Assembly: GCA_000814665.1 (NCBI GenBank)
Contig: JWIH01000019.1
Coordinates: forward strand, 124,001 to 188,000
DNA: 64,000 bases
DNA from: Pseudoalteromonas flavipulchra NCIMB 2033 = ATCC BAA-314
Lineage (GTDB): Bacteria > Pseudomonadota > Gammaproteobacteria > Enterobacterales > Alteromonadaceae
Direction: 5' to 3'
The notes beneath the pieces are model-generated. The model was not told the origin of the DNA and did no database searches. It saw only the letters and a program-made list of their open reading frames with translations. The position numbers and the translations under genes are program-made. Positions within the stretch are counted from its first letter, which is position 1. The number at the start of each line of letters is the position of its first letter. Shown here piece after piece: positions 9,378 through 19,438 of this stretch.

Positions 9378-11306
9378 ATGATCCAACTTTCTGATATCGA
9401 GCTACTTCGTGGCAGTAAAACACTGCTAAAACAAGCAAATGCAACGCTTTATCCACAACATAAGGCGGGCCTAGTCGGTGCCAATGGCTGTGGTAAATCA
9501 TCTCTCTTTGCGCTGCTAAAAGGTGAGCTGCAACTCGATTCAGGTGATTTTGCTATTCCAAAAGATTGGTCTATTGCATCGGTAAAACAAGAAACCCCAG
9601 CGCTCTCCATTAGCGCCCTCGAGTATGTACTACAGGGACACCCTGAATACTATGTATTGAGAACGCAGCTACAACAAGCGGAGCGGGACGGTGATGGGGA
9701 GCTACAAGCAAAAGCACACCAACAGCTAGAGAACATCAAAGGGTATAGTATTGAAGCCAAAGCGGGAGAACTACTCCATGGCCTTGGTTTTAGCAATGAA
9801 CAGATTGAGTTTGCCGTTAGCGACTTTTCTGGTGGCTGGCGCATGCGCTTGAACCTTGCGCAAGCGCTGATCCGCGATGCCGATTTATTGCTTTTGGATG
9901 AGCCAACCAACCACTTGGATTTGGACGCTGTTTATTGGCTAGAACGCTTTTTGCGCGCCTATCAGGGTACATTAGTGCTTATTTCTCACGACCGCGAATT
10001 TTTAGATGCGGTTGTTGGCGAGATTTGGCATATCGACCAACAGCAGATCAACGTCTATAAAGGTCACTATTCTCAGTTTGAGCGTCAAAAAGCAGAGCGC
10101 ATGGCACAGCACCAAGCGCTTTACGAGAAGCAACAAGAAACGATTGCACATTTAGAGAAGTTTATTACCCGCTTTAAAGCGAAAGCGAGTAAAGCAAAAC
10201 AAGCGCAAAGTCGAGTGAAGGCCCTTGAACGCATGGAAATGCTCGCGCCCGCTCATGCAGATTCACCATTTAATTTTGAATTTGCAGATCCAACAAGCTT
10301 GCCTAATCCATTGATGACACTAGAGCAAGCCAAAGCGGGCTATGGTGACGTTACCATTTTGCATGACATCAAGCTTAATCTGGTCCCAGGTAGCCGTATT
10401 GCGTTACTTGGCCGTAACGGCGCTGGTAAATCGACCCTAATCAAGTTACTTGCCGGCGATTTAACCCCACAAGCTGGTGAAGTGTTTCAACACCAAGGAT
10501 TAAATGTAGGCTATTTTGCTCAGCATCAGCTTGAGTCTCTCGATCTTGAGGCCAGTGCGGTTACCCATATTCAACGTCTAGACCCTAAAGTACCAGAGCA
10601 GCTTATTCGTGATTTCTTGGGCGGTTTTGCTTTTCATGGTGATAAGGCCCTCGAACCCGTTGCGCCGTTTTCTGGTGGCGAAAAAGCACGACTCGTACTT
10701 GCGATGCTGGTGTATCAAAAGCCGAACCTGCTGTTACTCGATGAGCCGACCAACCACCTAGATTTAGAAATGCGACACGCACTTGTGATGGCCTTACAAG
10801 GTTTTGAGGGTGCAATGGTCACGGTTTCCCACGATCGCCACATGCTGAAAAATACCGCTGACGAGTACTATTTAGTTGATAATGGGACCGTTTCTCAGTT
10901 CGGCTATGACTTAGATGCCTATTACCAATGGCTTATGAATGCCAATAAAGAGCAAGCGAAATCAAGTGGATCAGAGGCTGAACCAAAGCAAAACTCTAAT
11001 GCCAATCGTAAAGAGCAAAAGCGTCTTGAAGCCGAATTCAGAAAAACCATTCAGCCGTTGAAAAAGTCGATTGAAAAGCTCGAAAAACAGCTCGACCAGC
11101 TCACTGAGCAAGCAGACGAAATTGAGCAAGCTTTGGCTGACAACAGCCTATACACGGACGAGAACAAAGCAAAATTAAGTGACTTACTGGCAAAACAAGC
11201 CAAGATAACCCCTGAGCTTAATGACACAGAAGAAAACTTATTAATGGCACTGGAAGAGTTAGAAGAAAAGCAAAACCATTTCGATGAGACTGGAGAGATA
11301 TGCTAA
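9378..11306 (+). CDS. yheS: ABC-F family ATPase YheS
   Basis: Soluble twin-ATPase protein of the ABC-F class, members of which act on the ribosome. Walker A motifs are GANGCGKSS at about 34-42 and GRNGAGKST near 346; each half has an SGG signature (FSGGWRMRL, FSGGEKARL) and LLLDEPTNHLDL Walker B; the inter-domain linker is long and charged, and a C-terminal coiled coil follows (about 550-640). No membrane segments. The 642-residue length is near E. coli YheS (637). The following gene overlaps its end. Confidence 0.93.
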   Translation: MIQLSDIELLRGSKTLLKQANATLYPQHKAGLVGANGCGKSSLFALLKGELQLDSGDFAIPKDWSIASVKQETPALSISALEYVLQGHPEYYVLRTQLQQAERDGDGELQAKAHQQLENIKGYSIEAKAGELLHGLGFSNEQIEFAVSDFSGGWRMRLNLAQALIRDADLLLLDEPTNHLDLDAVYWLERFLRAYQGTLVLISHDREFLDAVVGEIWHIDQQQINVYKGHYSQFERQKAERMAQHQALYEKQQETIAHLEKFITRFKAKASKAKQAQSRVKALERMEMLAPAHADSPFNFEFADPTSLPNPLMTLEQAKAGYGDVTILHDIKLNLVPGSRIALLGRNGAGKSTLIKLLAGDLTPQAGEVFQHQGLNVGYFAQHQLESLDLEASAVTHIQRLDPKVPEQLIRDFLGGFAFHGDKALEPVAPFSGGEKARLVLAMLVYQKPNLLLLDEPTNHLDLEMRHALVMALQGFEGAMVTVSHDRHMLKNTADEYYLVDNGTVSQFGYDLDAYYQWLMNANKEQAKSSGSEAEPKQNSNANRKEQKRLEAEFRKTIQPLKKSIEKLEKQLDQLTEQADEIEQALADNSLYTDENKAKLSDLLAKQAKITPELNDTEENLLMALEELEEKQNHFDETGEIC

Positions 11307-11749
11307 GTCGTGAAGACTTTTGGCAGTTTGCCTGTGAATTCTACAGCCGCCCGCAGATGCAATCGCGGCTGCTGAATTTGCAAGATGCTGCAGGCAAAAA
11401 TATCAACCTGTGCCTGTTACTTTGTTACCTAGACACTTTAGCACTGACGATTACCCCCAACACCCTAGCCGCACTGGAAAAGACTGCTAAGCAATTTGAC
11501 CAAGCGGTGCTACAACCCCAACGCGCGATCCGCCATACCCTAAAAACACATCATCAAGACTACCAAGACTATCAAAAGTTGCGTTCAGCGATGCTGACTG
11601 CAGAGCTTGAGCTTGAAAAGCGTCAACAAGCGCTATTGCTGGAGACATTAAAGCGCTTTTCGTCTGCGCCACTGCAATCAAGTAGCAATGTGCTGCTCTA
11701 TTTGAGTCAGAGTGAGTACGACGCTTTATTCAATACGACTGACTTCTAA
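11300..11749 (+). CDS. TIGR02444 family protein, function unknown
   Basis: 149-residue alpha-helical protein with the motif FWQFACEFYSRPQMQSRLLNLQ at its start and NLCLLLCYLD near residue 38, which I recognise from the TIGR02444 family found next to yheS. Start at 11300 overlaps the yheS stop by seven bases and has a good GGAGAG ribosome-binding site inside yheS, so the pair are coupled. No catalytic motif is evident. Confidence 0.75.
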   Translation: MLSREDFWQFACEFYSRPQMQSRLLNLQDAAGKNINLCLLLCYLDTLALTITPNTLAALEKTAKQFDQAVLQPQRAIRHTLKTHHQDYQDYQKLRSAMLTAELELEKRQQALLLETLKRFSSAPLQSSSNVLLYLSQSEYDALFNTTDF

Positions 11750-11799
11750 GCCATTAAATCAATATAAGCCCTGTTATTTACCCAACTTAGATATAAAAC

Positions 11800-11864
11800 C
11801 TGATCGAGATCAAGCCTTTGCCTAGGTTTGATTTCACTCAGGATTGAAACTTGATCTTGATCAT
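11800..11864 (+). promoter_or_regulatory. Two FNR-like boxes upstream of a small membrane protein gene
   Basis: CTGATCGAGATCAA at 11800-11813 and TTGATCTTGATCAT at 11851-11864 each match the FNR/CRP-type pattern TTGAT-N4-ATCAA at nine of ten positions. They sit 109 and 58 bases before the ATG at 11923. Their centres are 51 bases apart. Binding by an FNR homologue is inferred. Confidence 0.45.
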
Positions 11865-11922
11865 ATCAAGCCCCTCAGACCTCCACTACTATTTACTCAT
11901 CGACAAATTAGGAGGCACAGCC

Positions 11923-12069
11923 ATGAACGTATTCTTTAGAGACTTTTTTTCCGACCCTGTGTTGTTTCTGTCTTTTGGCTTTTTAGGGATTGTAATTTTG
12001 CTGTGCTGTTATTACGTCTACTTTTTCATTAAAAAAGTCATGGACGCTGAAGTACCTAACGAACAATAG
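11923..12069 (+). CDS. Small membrane protein, DUF3149-like (48 residues)
   Basis: Too small for many gene callers. An AGGAGG ribosome-binding site lies 8 bases before the ATG. A short N-terminal FFRDFFSDP segment is followed by one membrane helix (about residues 13-37, rich in L, I, C and Y) and a basic KKVMDAEVPNEQ tail. It resembles DUF3149 proteins of related bacteria, whose role is unknown. The open frame also extends back to a TTG at 11851, inside the putative FNR box, which I reject as start. A terminator follows. Confidence 0.75.
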   Translation: MNVFFRDFFSDPVLFLSFGFLGIVILLCCYYVYFFIKKVMDAEVPNEQ

Positions 12070-12167
12070 AACAGATTTAAATGTATTACCTTGGGGCGAT
12101 TGAAGAATAAGTAGTAGAAGATCGGCTCGACGTAGTTCCCCAACTTGCAGAATTAAGCACGACGCAC

Positions 12168-12205
12168 AAAGCACCTTATCAGTTTACTGGTCGGGTGCTT
12201 TTTAT
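12168..12205 (+). terminator. Terminator after the small membrane protein
   Basis: AAAGCACC at 12168-12175 pairs with GGTGCTTT at 12194-12201, followed by further T. The loop is long at 18 bases. Confidence 0.65.
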
Positions 12206-12316
12206 TTGCTTAACCCTCAACCGATAATACGTTAAACTGGCTAAAACGTGTTTTGCAACTGGATAGCTTCCTTTCTTTGCTTTGCGAGCAACCGCCAAAA
12301 AGACGCAGTTTCTATT

Positions 12317-13324
12317 ATGAATCAAGCCATGAAAACAATAACAGCCGATAATTACGAATTTAAGCCTGCTTGGTGGATGCGCAACCGCCATGCCCAAACC
12401 ATACTTCCGCGATTCTTTAGGCCGAGATTACAGGTGCCCGTCGACTATGAAACACTAGACACACCAGACGATGACTTTTTAGAACTTGCATGGGCACAAC
12501 ACGGCGATAAATCGGCACCTTTGGTTGTGGTATTGCATGGGCTAGAAGGCAATATCAACAGCTTTTATGCAAAAGGCCTATTAAAAGCGTTGGTACACCA
12601 TGGTTTTGATGCCGTACTGATGCACTTTCGCAACTGCTCACGTGAAGTGAACCGCCAAGCCAGAGCTTATCATAGCGGCGAAACTTCAGATCTTGGCTTT
12701 TTTATAGACACGCTAAAAGCCCGTTTTCCTAAACGGCCATTGTTTGCAGTTGGCTTTTCGCTCGGCGGTAATGTACTTGCCAAATACTTGGGAGAAACCA
12801 AATCGCAAAGCGGTCTTGAGGCTGGCGTTGTCGTCTCAGCGCCTTATCACCTTTCTTCCTCTTGTCAGGTGATCAGAAAGAGCTGCTTTAAACTCTATCA
12901 AAAATACTTGCTAGACAGGATGAAGAAGTCTTTTTCACGTAAGCTAGACACCATCCAGTCGCAAATTAGGATAGACAAGCCTGCCCTTTATGCCATTGAT
13001 GACCTATGGCAATTTGATGATAAGATAACGGCACCGCTGCATGGTTTTAACGGTGCGGAAGACTATTACGCACAAGCAAGTTCGCAGCCCTACTTAACCC
13101 AGATCACGACACCAACACTCCTGATCCACGCCGAAGATGACCCCATGCTATCATCACAAGCCGTGCCTACAGCTGCTCAGGTTAACTCACCGGTGACGCT
13201 TGCAGTGAGCCCACACGGTGGTCACGTAGGGTTTATTTCGGGAAGTAACCCCCTTAAACCAAAGTTTTGGCTAGAAAGCGTTATCCCACAATATTTACAG
13301 CAAATTTATAGTAAGGCTAAGTAG
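12317..13324 (+). CDS. yheT: YheT-type alpha/beta hydrolase
   Basis: Predicted cytoplasmic esterase of the YheT/ABHD family. Visible: [15 protein letters not shown], the oxyanion-loop HGLEGN, the nucleophile elbow GFSLGGN, a late acid in HAEDDPM and the catalytic His in SPHGGHVGF. From ATG 12317 it has 335 residues, near E. coli YheT (340). Start is uncertain: the frame is open from 12248, another ATG lies at 12329, and none has a clear ribosome-binding site. yheU follows one base after the stop. Confidence 0.88.
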   Translation: MNQAMKTITADNYEFKPAWWMRNRHAQTILPRFFRPRLQVPVDYETLDTPDDDFLELAWAQHGDKSAPLVVVLHGLEGNINSFYAKGLLKALVHHGFDAVLMHFRNCSREVNRQARAYHSGETSDLGFFIDTLKARFPKRPLFAVGFSLGGNVLAKYLGETKSQSGLEAGVVVSAPYHLSSSCQVIRKSCFKLYQKYLLDRMKKSFSRKLDTIQSQIRIDKPALYAIDDLWQFDDKITAPLHGFNGAEDYYAQASSQPYLTQITTPTLLIHAEDDPMLSSQAVPTAAQVNSPVTLAVSPHGGHVGFISGSNPLKPKFWLESVIPQYLQQIYSKAK

Positions 13325-13325
13325 T

Positions 13326-13571
13326 ATGCTCATTCCCTATCAACAACTTCCGCAAGAGACGCTGGACAACCTTATTGAGCATTATGTGCTGCGTGAAGGA
13401 ACAGACTATGGCGATACTGAAGTCAGCACCGAGAGCAAAGTCGCGCAAGTGAAAGCACAGCTAAAATCCGGAGAAGCACTGATCGTTTTCTCGGAATTAC
13501 ACGAATCGGTGAATATTGTTAGCAAACAACAATTTCAAGCAATGCAAGCACAGGAAGATTACGAGTATTAA
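13326..13571 (+). CDS. yheU: YheU / UPF0270 protein
   Basis: 81-residue protein opening [20 protein letters not shown] and containing REGTDYG, which are the UPF0270 hallmarks. Function unknown. The start is one base after the yheT stop, so it is cotranscribed. The C-terminal half is slightly longer than the usual 72-75 residues. Confidence 0.92.
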   Translation: MLIPYQQLPQETLDNLIEHYVLREGTDYGDTEVSTESKVAQVKAQLKSGEALIVFSELHESVNIVSKQQFQAMQAQEDYEY

Positions 13572-13676
13572 AAAACCTTCAGCTTTCTTTGTATTTAGCG
13601 CTAATCGTAAACAGTTGTCGAAGTAACAGGAGTTGTTACAATCAAATTTCTATAACTATAAAGGAAAGGCAATTTT

Positions 13677-14861
13677 ATGAAGCTCGGCACTGCTCTTTGC
13701 GCCCTCGCGCTGGCTGTTTCTACCGCTTATGCAACTGAATACAAAGCCTCTGAGCGCGCAGTTAAACTCGCTCACGATAACATCCTAATTGATACACACA
13801 TCGACGTTCCATATCGCATCCAAAGTAAATGGGATGATGTTAGCCAAGCAACCGAAGGCGGTGATTTTGATTACCCTCGCGCGGTAAAAGGCGGTCTTAA
13901 TGCGCCATTTATGTCTATTTATATTCCTGCTAATTTAGAATTTGAAGGTAAAGGTAAAAGCTATCAACTCGCCAATCAACTGATTGACGGTATGGAAGCC
14001 CTAGCACATCGCGCACCAGATAAATTTGCGATGGCTTACAATACCGACGACATTTATGCGCAATTTGACAGTGGTATTATGTCTATCGCGATGGGCATGG
14101 AAAATGGCTCACCCATTGAAGGTGAGATGAAAAACCTTAAGCATTTTTATGACCGTGGCGTGCGCTATATCACCTTAGCACACTCGCAAAGCAACCATAT
14201 TTCTGACTCTTCTTATGACGTACGCCGTAAATGGAAAGGCTTAAGCCCATTTGGTAAAGAGCTTGTGGTTGAAATGAACAAAATTGGTATGCTCATTGAT
14301 GTATCACATATTTCCGATGACGCCTTTTATCAGGTTATGGACATTTCAAAAGTGCCGGTCGTTGCTTCACATTCATCCCTGCGTAAATACACCCCAGGAT
14401 TCGAGCGCAATATGGATGACGAAATGCTCAAAGCCTTGGCAAAAAATGGCGGCGTGATCCAAATTAACTTTGGCTCGAGCTTTGTGACGGCAAAAGCTGG
14501 AGCTTGGTATGACAAGCGTGACGAAGCACAAAAAGAAGCCAAAGACAAAGATCGCACCGATTTTAGAGCGGCGTTTAGAGCAAAAAATCCGTTCCCATTT
14601 GCCACACTTGATCAAGTGCTAGATCACATTGACCACGTCGTTAAGTTGATAGGGATAGATCATGTAGGCATTGGTTCAGATTACGATGGTGTGGGTGACT
14701 CACTACCGGTTGGCTTGAAAGACGTGTCAACGTATCCAAATCTTGTGCAAGGTCTTTTGGATAGAGGCTACAGTGACGCTGATATCAAAAAGATTTTAGG
14801 TGGCAATACCCTACGCGTGTGGAAGCAAGCTGAGGCTTACGCAAAGAAGTTTGCTAAATAA
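13677..14861 (+). CDS. Exported M19-family (renal-type) membrane dipeptidase
   Basis: Zinc dipeptidase of the periplasm. Signal peptide about residues 1-19 (LCALALAVSTAYA). Zinc-binding motifs of peptidase family M19 are present: DTHIDVPYR near residue 40, the bridging glutamate in GMENG near 144, LAHSQSNH, DVSHISD, VASHSSLR and GIGSDYDG near the C-terminus. The 394-residue length fits. An AAGGAAAGG ribosome-binding site precedes the ATG. A long hairpin follows the stop. Confidence 0.92.
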   Translation: MKLGTALCALALAVSTAYATEYKASERAVKLAHDNILIDTHIDVPYRIQSKWDDVSQATEGGDFDYPRAVKGGLNAPFMSIYIPANLEFEGKGKSYQLANQLIDGMEALAHRAPDKFAMAYNTDDIYAQFDSGIMSIAMGMENGSPIEGEMKNLKHFYDRGVRYITLAHSQSNHISDSSYDVRRKWKGLSPFGKELVVEMNKIGMLIDVSHISDDAFYQVMDISKVPVVASHSSLRKYTPGFERNMDDEMLKALAKNGGVIQINFGSSFVTAKAGAWYDKRDEAQKEAKDKDRTDFRAAFRAKNPFPFATLDQVLDHIDHVVKLIGIDHVGIGSDYDGVGDSLPVGLKDVSTYPNLVQGLLDRGYSDADIKKILGGNTLRVWKQAEAYAKKFAK

Positions 14862-14883
14862 CTGTTCAAACAGCTGATTTCAT

Positions 14884-14912
14884 AAGGTGTGCCGTGCCGC
14901 ACGGCACACCTT
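14884..14912. terminator. Perfect hairpin between dipeptidase and chemoreceptor genes
   Basis: A 13-base stem AAGGTGTGCCGTG/CACGGCACACCTT encloses CCG. There is no T-run on either side, so it may stabilise both convergent 3' ends or aid termination rather than being a canonical intrinsic terminator. Confidence 0.5.
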
Positions 14913-14920
14913 ACAAGACC

Positions 14921-16510
14921 TTAGACTTTAAACTGGGATAATTCATCCACCAATTTACTGGTGACTCGCAGCACATCATCCGAAATTTGATGCGTTTCTC
15001 CAGACAGTCTCTCGCCGTCCAATGTTTTGTCATTTAAATCAGTTAGATTACTGCTAATCTCAGTAGACACTGCATTTTGCTGCTGAGTCGCATGAGCGGT
15101 TTGCTCTGAAAGCTCAGTCACTTTCACCGCACTTTGTGCAATTAACTCCAATAGCTCCGTTGCCTTCGTAAAACTTTCTACTGCAACATCAACATACTGC
15201 TTACCATCTTCAATGGTCTTTTGTGAGTCCTCTACGCTATGTGAGAATGCTTCTAACATCTTCTGAATATCATTAGTGCTGTCTTGTGTTCGAGTGGCTA
15301 GTGACCTAACCTCGTCAGCTACCACTGCAAATCCACGACCTTGTTCACCCGCTCTTGCCGCTTCAATTGCCGCGTTGAGCGCTAATAAATTGGTTTGCTC
15401 AGCAATCCCGCGAATAACATCGAGCACTTGCGTAATGTTTTCAGAGTTTTTTTGTAAAGCTAACGAACTGGAGAGTGCCGCTTCCATATTATCAGCAAGA
15501 TGAGTGATTTTTTGTTTTGAATCAGCCAACACCGTTTTACCTTGTGCTGCGTAGCGATGTGAAGCTTCAGCTTCTTTCAATGAGTTTTCTGCCACCGACG
15601 AGACTTCTTGACTTGAGTGACTTAGCTGATGCACCGCGCTAACAATGGTATGTGATGACTTACCAAGCGAGTCGATTAAGTCATGGCACTGTGTGGCATA
15701 ATGACTGAGTTTTGACGACAAACTCGACAGCTCGCCACCATCTTTCACAAGTGCTGTAACCATCGCCTGTAAACTCTCGAGAAAATGATTAAAGTTTAGC
15801 GATAGCTTTGCAAACTCATCATTTCCTTTGATTTCAATGCGACCAGTTAAGTCTCCGTCCCCAGAGGCAATTTCAGAGATCCTATCCGACACAAAATTTA
15901 TCTGCTGTGCTAACTGACGAGGGATCCGATAAGCAATCCAACAAGCAATACCAAGTAGGAGCAAGGCACCAACGCCAAGTCCCCATTTTATCTGAGTAAC
16001 CTCAGCAACAACTACCGCACGACTTGCAGCCGATTTTTCATCGGCTAATTCACCGGCTTTATCAAGCACATCACGAACTGCACCAAATAACTTAGCAGAC
16101 TCAGTTTGAAGCGCTTTATCTGTTGGAGTTTTAATACTCGCCACCGTCACGCGATACCAACTTTGAAAGTCCGCATCAAAAGTTGCAAAACTACCCAGTT
16201 CACTCTGGTGGAGTGACATAAACTGAAGATACTTTTGATAGCGCTGTTTGACCTGCTCGGCGTTTTCTTCAAAATCCGCCCACTTATCTTCACCAGCTAA
16301 TAATTTGAGGTAGGCTTCTTGAGCTTGATAAAAGTCTCTATCCGCATTGAGTACCACTGACACCGCTTTTAAATAGTTTTCAGTTTGGATCTCAAGTGCC
16401 GATTGCACCTTATTGAGCAACACTGAAAAACCAAAAAACACAAATAGCAGCACGATCGTCAACATAGCCGTTGGCAATGAACTTTTGACTCGAATACTAT
16501 GTAAATCCAT
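14921..16510 (-). CDS. Methyl-accepting chemotaxis protein
   Basis: Chemoreceptor feeding CheA. One membrane helix near residues 12-32, a periplasmic helical sensor of about 150 residues, a second helix near 180-200 ([19 protein letters not shown]), a HAMP region with [14 protein letters not shown], then a signalling domain whose hairpin tip contains [20 protein letters not shown] and [12 protein letters not shown]. Ligand unknown. The frame starts at a TTG (16525), but ATG 16510 is 9 bases after GAGG and gives a sensible N-terminus; ATG 16516 is an alternative. Confidence 0.92.
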   Translation of the reverse strand: MDLHSIRVKSSLPTAMLTIVLLFVFFGFSVLLNKVQSALEIQTENYLKAVSVVLNADRDFYQAQEAYLKLLAGEDKWADFEENAEQVKQRYQKYLQFMSLHQSELGSFATFDADFQSWYRVTVASIKTPTDKALQTESAKLFGAVRDVLDKAGELADEKSAASRAVVVAEVTQIKWGLGVGALLLLGIACWIAYRIPRQLAQQINFVSDRISEIASGDGDLTGRIEIKGNDEFAKLSLNFNHFLESLQAMVTALVKDGGELSSLSSKLSHYATQCHDLIDSLGKSSHTIVSAVHQLSHSSQEVSSVAENSLKEAEASHRYAAQGKTVLADSKQKITHLADNMEAALSSSLALQKNSENITQVLDVIRGIAEQTNLLALNAAIEAARAGEQGRGFAVVADEVRSLATRTQDSTNDIQKMLEAFSHSVEDSQKTIEDGKQYVDVAVESFTKATELLELIAQSAVKVTELSEQTAHATQQQNAVSTEISSNLTDLNDKTLDGERLSGETHQISDDVLRVTSKLVDELSQFKV

Positions 16511-16738
16511 CTTCATACACCTCAAATAAGAGATAGTAAAAGCCTAGACCATATAAAGATTTATAGACAAATATTCGCAGCATATAGCTACCGAGTTTAA
16601 TGCTGAAAAGATGAAAATTGAGGCGATGACCTAGAGAGTAAATACTCAGCTTCAGAATCAATAGTATGAAGTTTTAGATTGTGTAGGAAAAGTAGGCTAA
16701 CTATAGAACAAAGCTTAAACTTCAGTACCAATAAAATT

Positions 16739-17318
16739 GGTTGCGGGAGCTATTAATTTATGAAGAGTGAACCGACGAGTTTTGGAGTAGTTTTTTAGAT
16801 TTTACAGTCCAATTAAGAATTGGTTGCGGGAGCTGTTAACTTATGAAGAGTGAACCGACGAGTTTTGGAGTAGTTTTTTAGATTTTACAGTCCAATTAAG
16901 AATTGGTTGCGGAAGCCAGTAATTTATGAAGAGTGAACCGACGAGTTTCTGAGTAATTCTTTAGATTGTGCAGTCCAATTAAAAATTGGTTGCGGGAGCT
17001 ATTAATTTATGAAGAGTGAACCGACGAGTTTTGGAGTAGTTTTTTAGATTTTACAGTCCAATTAAGAATTGCTTACGGGAGCCATTAATTTATGAAGAGT
17101 GAACCGACGACTTTTGTACGAGTTCTTTAGATTATGCAGTCCAATTAAAAATTGCTTGCGGAAGCCAGTAATTTATGAAGAGCGAACCGACGAGTTTCGG
17201 AGTAATTCTTTAGATTGTGCAGTCCAATTAAAAATTGGTTGCGGGAGCTATTAATTTATGAAGAGTGAACCGACGAGTTTTGGAGTAGTTTTTTAGATTT
17301 TACAGTCCAATTAAGAAT

Positions 17319-17319
<1 letters not shown>
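16739..17319 (-). repeat. Seven tandem 83-bp repeats derived from the tRNA-fMet 3' end
   Basis: Units begin at 16739, 16822, 16905, 16988, 17071, 17154 and 17237, exactly 83 bases apart, and the next period falls on the 3' end of the first intact tRNA (17320). On the minus strand each unit holds the tRNA T-stem piece CGTCGGTTC and the acceptor piece GCTCCCGCAACC (varied in some units) separated by unrelated AT-rich sequence. Unit junctions form CCAATT-AAG/AAA-AATTGG mini-hairpins, broken by G-to-C in units 5 and 6. The array lies downstream of the tRNA operon. A decayed trace of a further unit may lie near 16670-16738; 16511-16670 shows nothing else. Confidence 0.95.
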
Positions 17320-17395
<76 letters not shown>

Positions 17396-17420
17396 CCTGT
17401 ATATTTTTGTGAATCTATTC

Positions 17421-17501
17421 TTCGTCGGGAACCGACGACCTTCGATTCTTTCCAGGTTTAGCGAGTCCGACGAATGATTTATCATTCTGCTCCATCCCGC
17501 G
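17421..17501 (-). pseudogene. Degenerate tRNA-fMet copy A
   Basis: On the minus strand it opens with the tRNA 5' sequence CGCGGGATGGAGCAG, keeps CGTCGG and CGAAGGTCGTCGGTTC, but has lost the anticodon arm and the 3' acceptor strand. New perfect hairpins replace them: AATGAT-AA-ATCATT and TCGTCGG-TTC-CCGACGA. It cannot fold as a tRNA, but could be a processed spacer RNA of the operon. Confidence 0.75.
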
Positions 17502-17560
17502 CCTGTATTTGTACTTAATTTTGAGTCTTGTACTTGAGACTTTATACATCCAACTGATGT

Positions 17561-17637
<77 letters not shown>

Positions 17638-17662
17638 CCTGTATATTTTTGTGAATCTATTC

Positions 17663-17743
17663 TTCGTCGGGGACCGACGACCTTCGATTCTTTTCAGGTT
17701 TAGCGAGTCCGACGAATGATTTATCATTCTGCTCCATCCCGCG
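17663..17743 (-). pseudogene. Degenerate tRNA-fMet copy B
   Basis: Second copy of the spacer described at 17421-17501. The differences fall in the loop of the CCGACG hairpin and in an unpaired stretch, so both stems are intact, which hints that the structure is kept. Confidence 0.75.
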
Positions 17744-17802
17744 CCTGTATTTGTACTTAATTTTAAGTCTTGTACTTGAGACTTTATACATCCAACTGAT
17801 GT

Positions 17803-17879
<77 letters not shown>

Positions 17880-17921
17880 CCTGTATATTCTTAAAAAGGA
17901 CTTCCTTTTCAAGAGGCCGCT

Positions 17922-17949
17922 ATAATAATGGATTAAAATTTTATTGCAA
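17922..17949 (-). promoter_or_regulatory. Promoter of the initiator tRNA operon
   Basis: On the minus strand TTGCAA (17949-17944), 16 bases, then TATTAT (17927-17922), followed by a GC-rich AGCGGCC discriminator, as expected for a stringently controlled stable-RNA promoter. It lies about 45 bases before the first tRNA. Confidence 0.65.
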
Positions 17950-18014
17950 GGGATTTAATGCTTAAAACAATTCAAGTGCGCAAAAATCCCACAACCTTCA
18001 ACTTAAGCCGTTAT

Positions 18015-18818
18015 TTATTCTATCGTTCGATGATGTGGACTGATCAACTTTTGCCATTGCCAATCGGGATGCCCCATAACAATAAAGTCTGGGTTTTCGG
18101 TAGTTTCTCGTCGATTGTAGGTCAACGGGTTAAACTCAGCATCGGTAATACAACCCCCGGCTTCTTCCACGATGATCTGTGACGCGCCAGTATCCCACTC
18201 TCCCGTTGGTCCTACTCGTAAAAAACAATCCGCCTTACCTTCTGCGATAATGCAGGCTTTTAATGAACATGATCCAAGTGCCACGGTGTCGAACTGACTA
18301 TTTAAGTACTGACTTACCGCTTCAAGCTTTTGTCTACGGCTTACAGCCAATGTCAGCGTTTCTCTTGGCGAGACGAAAATGCGTTTACTTTCACCCGAGT
18401 CACTACGTTTAAACGCACCTTCATCTTTGCTGGCGTAATATGTCAGCCCTTGAGATGGCCAGTAAATGACGCCTAACACAGGATGATTATTTTCGATGAG
18501 CGCAATATTGACGGCAAAGTCACCGCTTTCAAGAATAAACTCCCCAGTGCCATCCATAGGATCGAGTAACCAGTATCGTTGCCAACTTTGTCGCTCACTC
18601 AATGGTGGAATTGGTGTTTCTTCAGACATTACCGGAATGTCAGGTGCTATTTCAGCAAGACCCGCCATTAAGATCTCATTAGATGCCAAATCAGCTGCAG
18701 TGACAGGAGTGTGGTCAGACTTTTCTTTTTTACCAATATCATCGGCTTGATAAATTGCCATAATGGCTTCACCGGCACGTTTTGCCAGTGCGATGCAAGG
18801 CTCTAAATAGGACTGCAA
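18015..18818 (-). CDS. cysQ: 3'(2'),5'-bisphosphate nucleotidase CysQ
   Basis: Hydrolyses adenosine 3',5'-bisphosphate formed in sulfate assimilation; lithium-sensitive, metal-dependent inositol monophosphatase fold. Visible metal-binding motifs: MSEETP with the first acidic residue, LLDPMDGTGEF near residue 84, and GEWDTGAS near 207. The 267-residue length is usual for bacterial CysQ. It starts two bases after the nudE stop, so the two form an operon in which both enzymes act on adenine-nucleotide by-products. Confidence 0.94.
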   Translation of the reverse strand: MQSYLEPCIALAKRAGEAIMAIYQADDIGKKEKSDHTPVTAADLASNEILMAGLAEIAPDIPVMSEETPIPPLSERQSWQRYWLLDPMDGTGEFILESGDFAVNIALIENNHPVLGVIYWPSQGLTYYASKDEGAFKRSDSGESKRIFVSPRETLTLAVSRRQKLEAVSQYLNSQFDTVALGSCSLKACIIAEGKADCFLRVGPTGEWDTGASQIIVEEAGGCITDAEFNPLTYNRRETTENPDFIVMGHPDWQWQKLISPHHRTIE

Positions 18819-18819
18819 T

Positions 18820-19383
18820 TTACGCCTCCAGATTCAAATGTGCTTTTAATAACAGTAGTGCCGCGACACTTCTTGCTTCAGTAAAGTCCTCTTGATGTAA
18901 CAGATCATATAATTTATCTAGCGGCCACTTCACTACTACCAGTGGTTCTGGTTCATCACCTTCAAGCTGTTCAGGGTAAAGTTCACTAGCGACCAAAATA
19001 TGCATTTTGGCATTAAAGTAACTCGGTGCCAGTGACACTACTTTGAGTTCAGAGAAAGCATTTGCACCAAAACCCACTTCTTCTTTTAGCTCTCGGTTAC
19101 CCGCTTCCACTGGGGTTTCGCCTGGGTCAATTAACCCTTTGGGAAAGCCGAGTTGATAGTCATGTGTTCCTGCACAGTATTCTCTCACTAATAATAGCTC
19201 ATTATCAGCAGTTATGGGCACGATCATTACTGCGCCACGGCCACCGCCACGGACTCTTTCGTATTCTCGTTGCTCGCCATTCGAAAAAGATAACGAAAGT
19301 GCTTCTACCGTGAACAATTTGCTTTTAGCCACGACGTCGCAAGCTAAAATTTCTGGTGGTGTGGGATGCTTTTTATGTGACAT
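18820..19383 (-). CDS. nudE: ADP-compounds hydrolase NudE (Nudix)
   Basis: Hydrolyses ADP-ribose, Ap3A and NADH-type substrates. The Nudix box is complete: GLIDPGETPVEAGNREL followed by KEEVGFG at about residues 101-124. The 187-residue length matches E. coli NudE. It is divergent from yrfG and followed by cysQ, an order conserved in enterics and Vibrio. Confidence 0.94.
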   Translation of the reverse strand: MSHKKHPTPPEILACDVVAKSKLFTVEALSLSFSNGEQREYERVRGGGRGAVMIVPITADNELLLVREYCAGTHDYQLGFPKGLIDPGETPVEAGNRELKEEVGFGANAFSELKVVSLAPSYFNAKMHILVASELYPEQLEGDEPEPLVVVKWPLDKLYDLLHQEDFTEARSVAALLLLKAHLNLEA

Positions 19384-19438
19384 AGATCATTATTTGCTAT
19401 CATGGCGAATAACCTAATCATAAAGCCTTTGAAGTTAA

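Noticed and set aside
17958..18182. 74-residue plus-strand ORF overlapping the cysQ end
   Set aside because: It is antisense to cysQ and starts at the tRNA promoter; no family resemblance.
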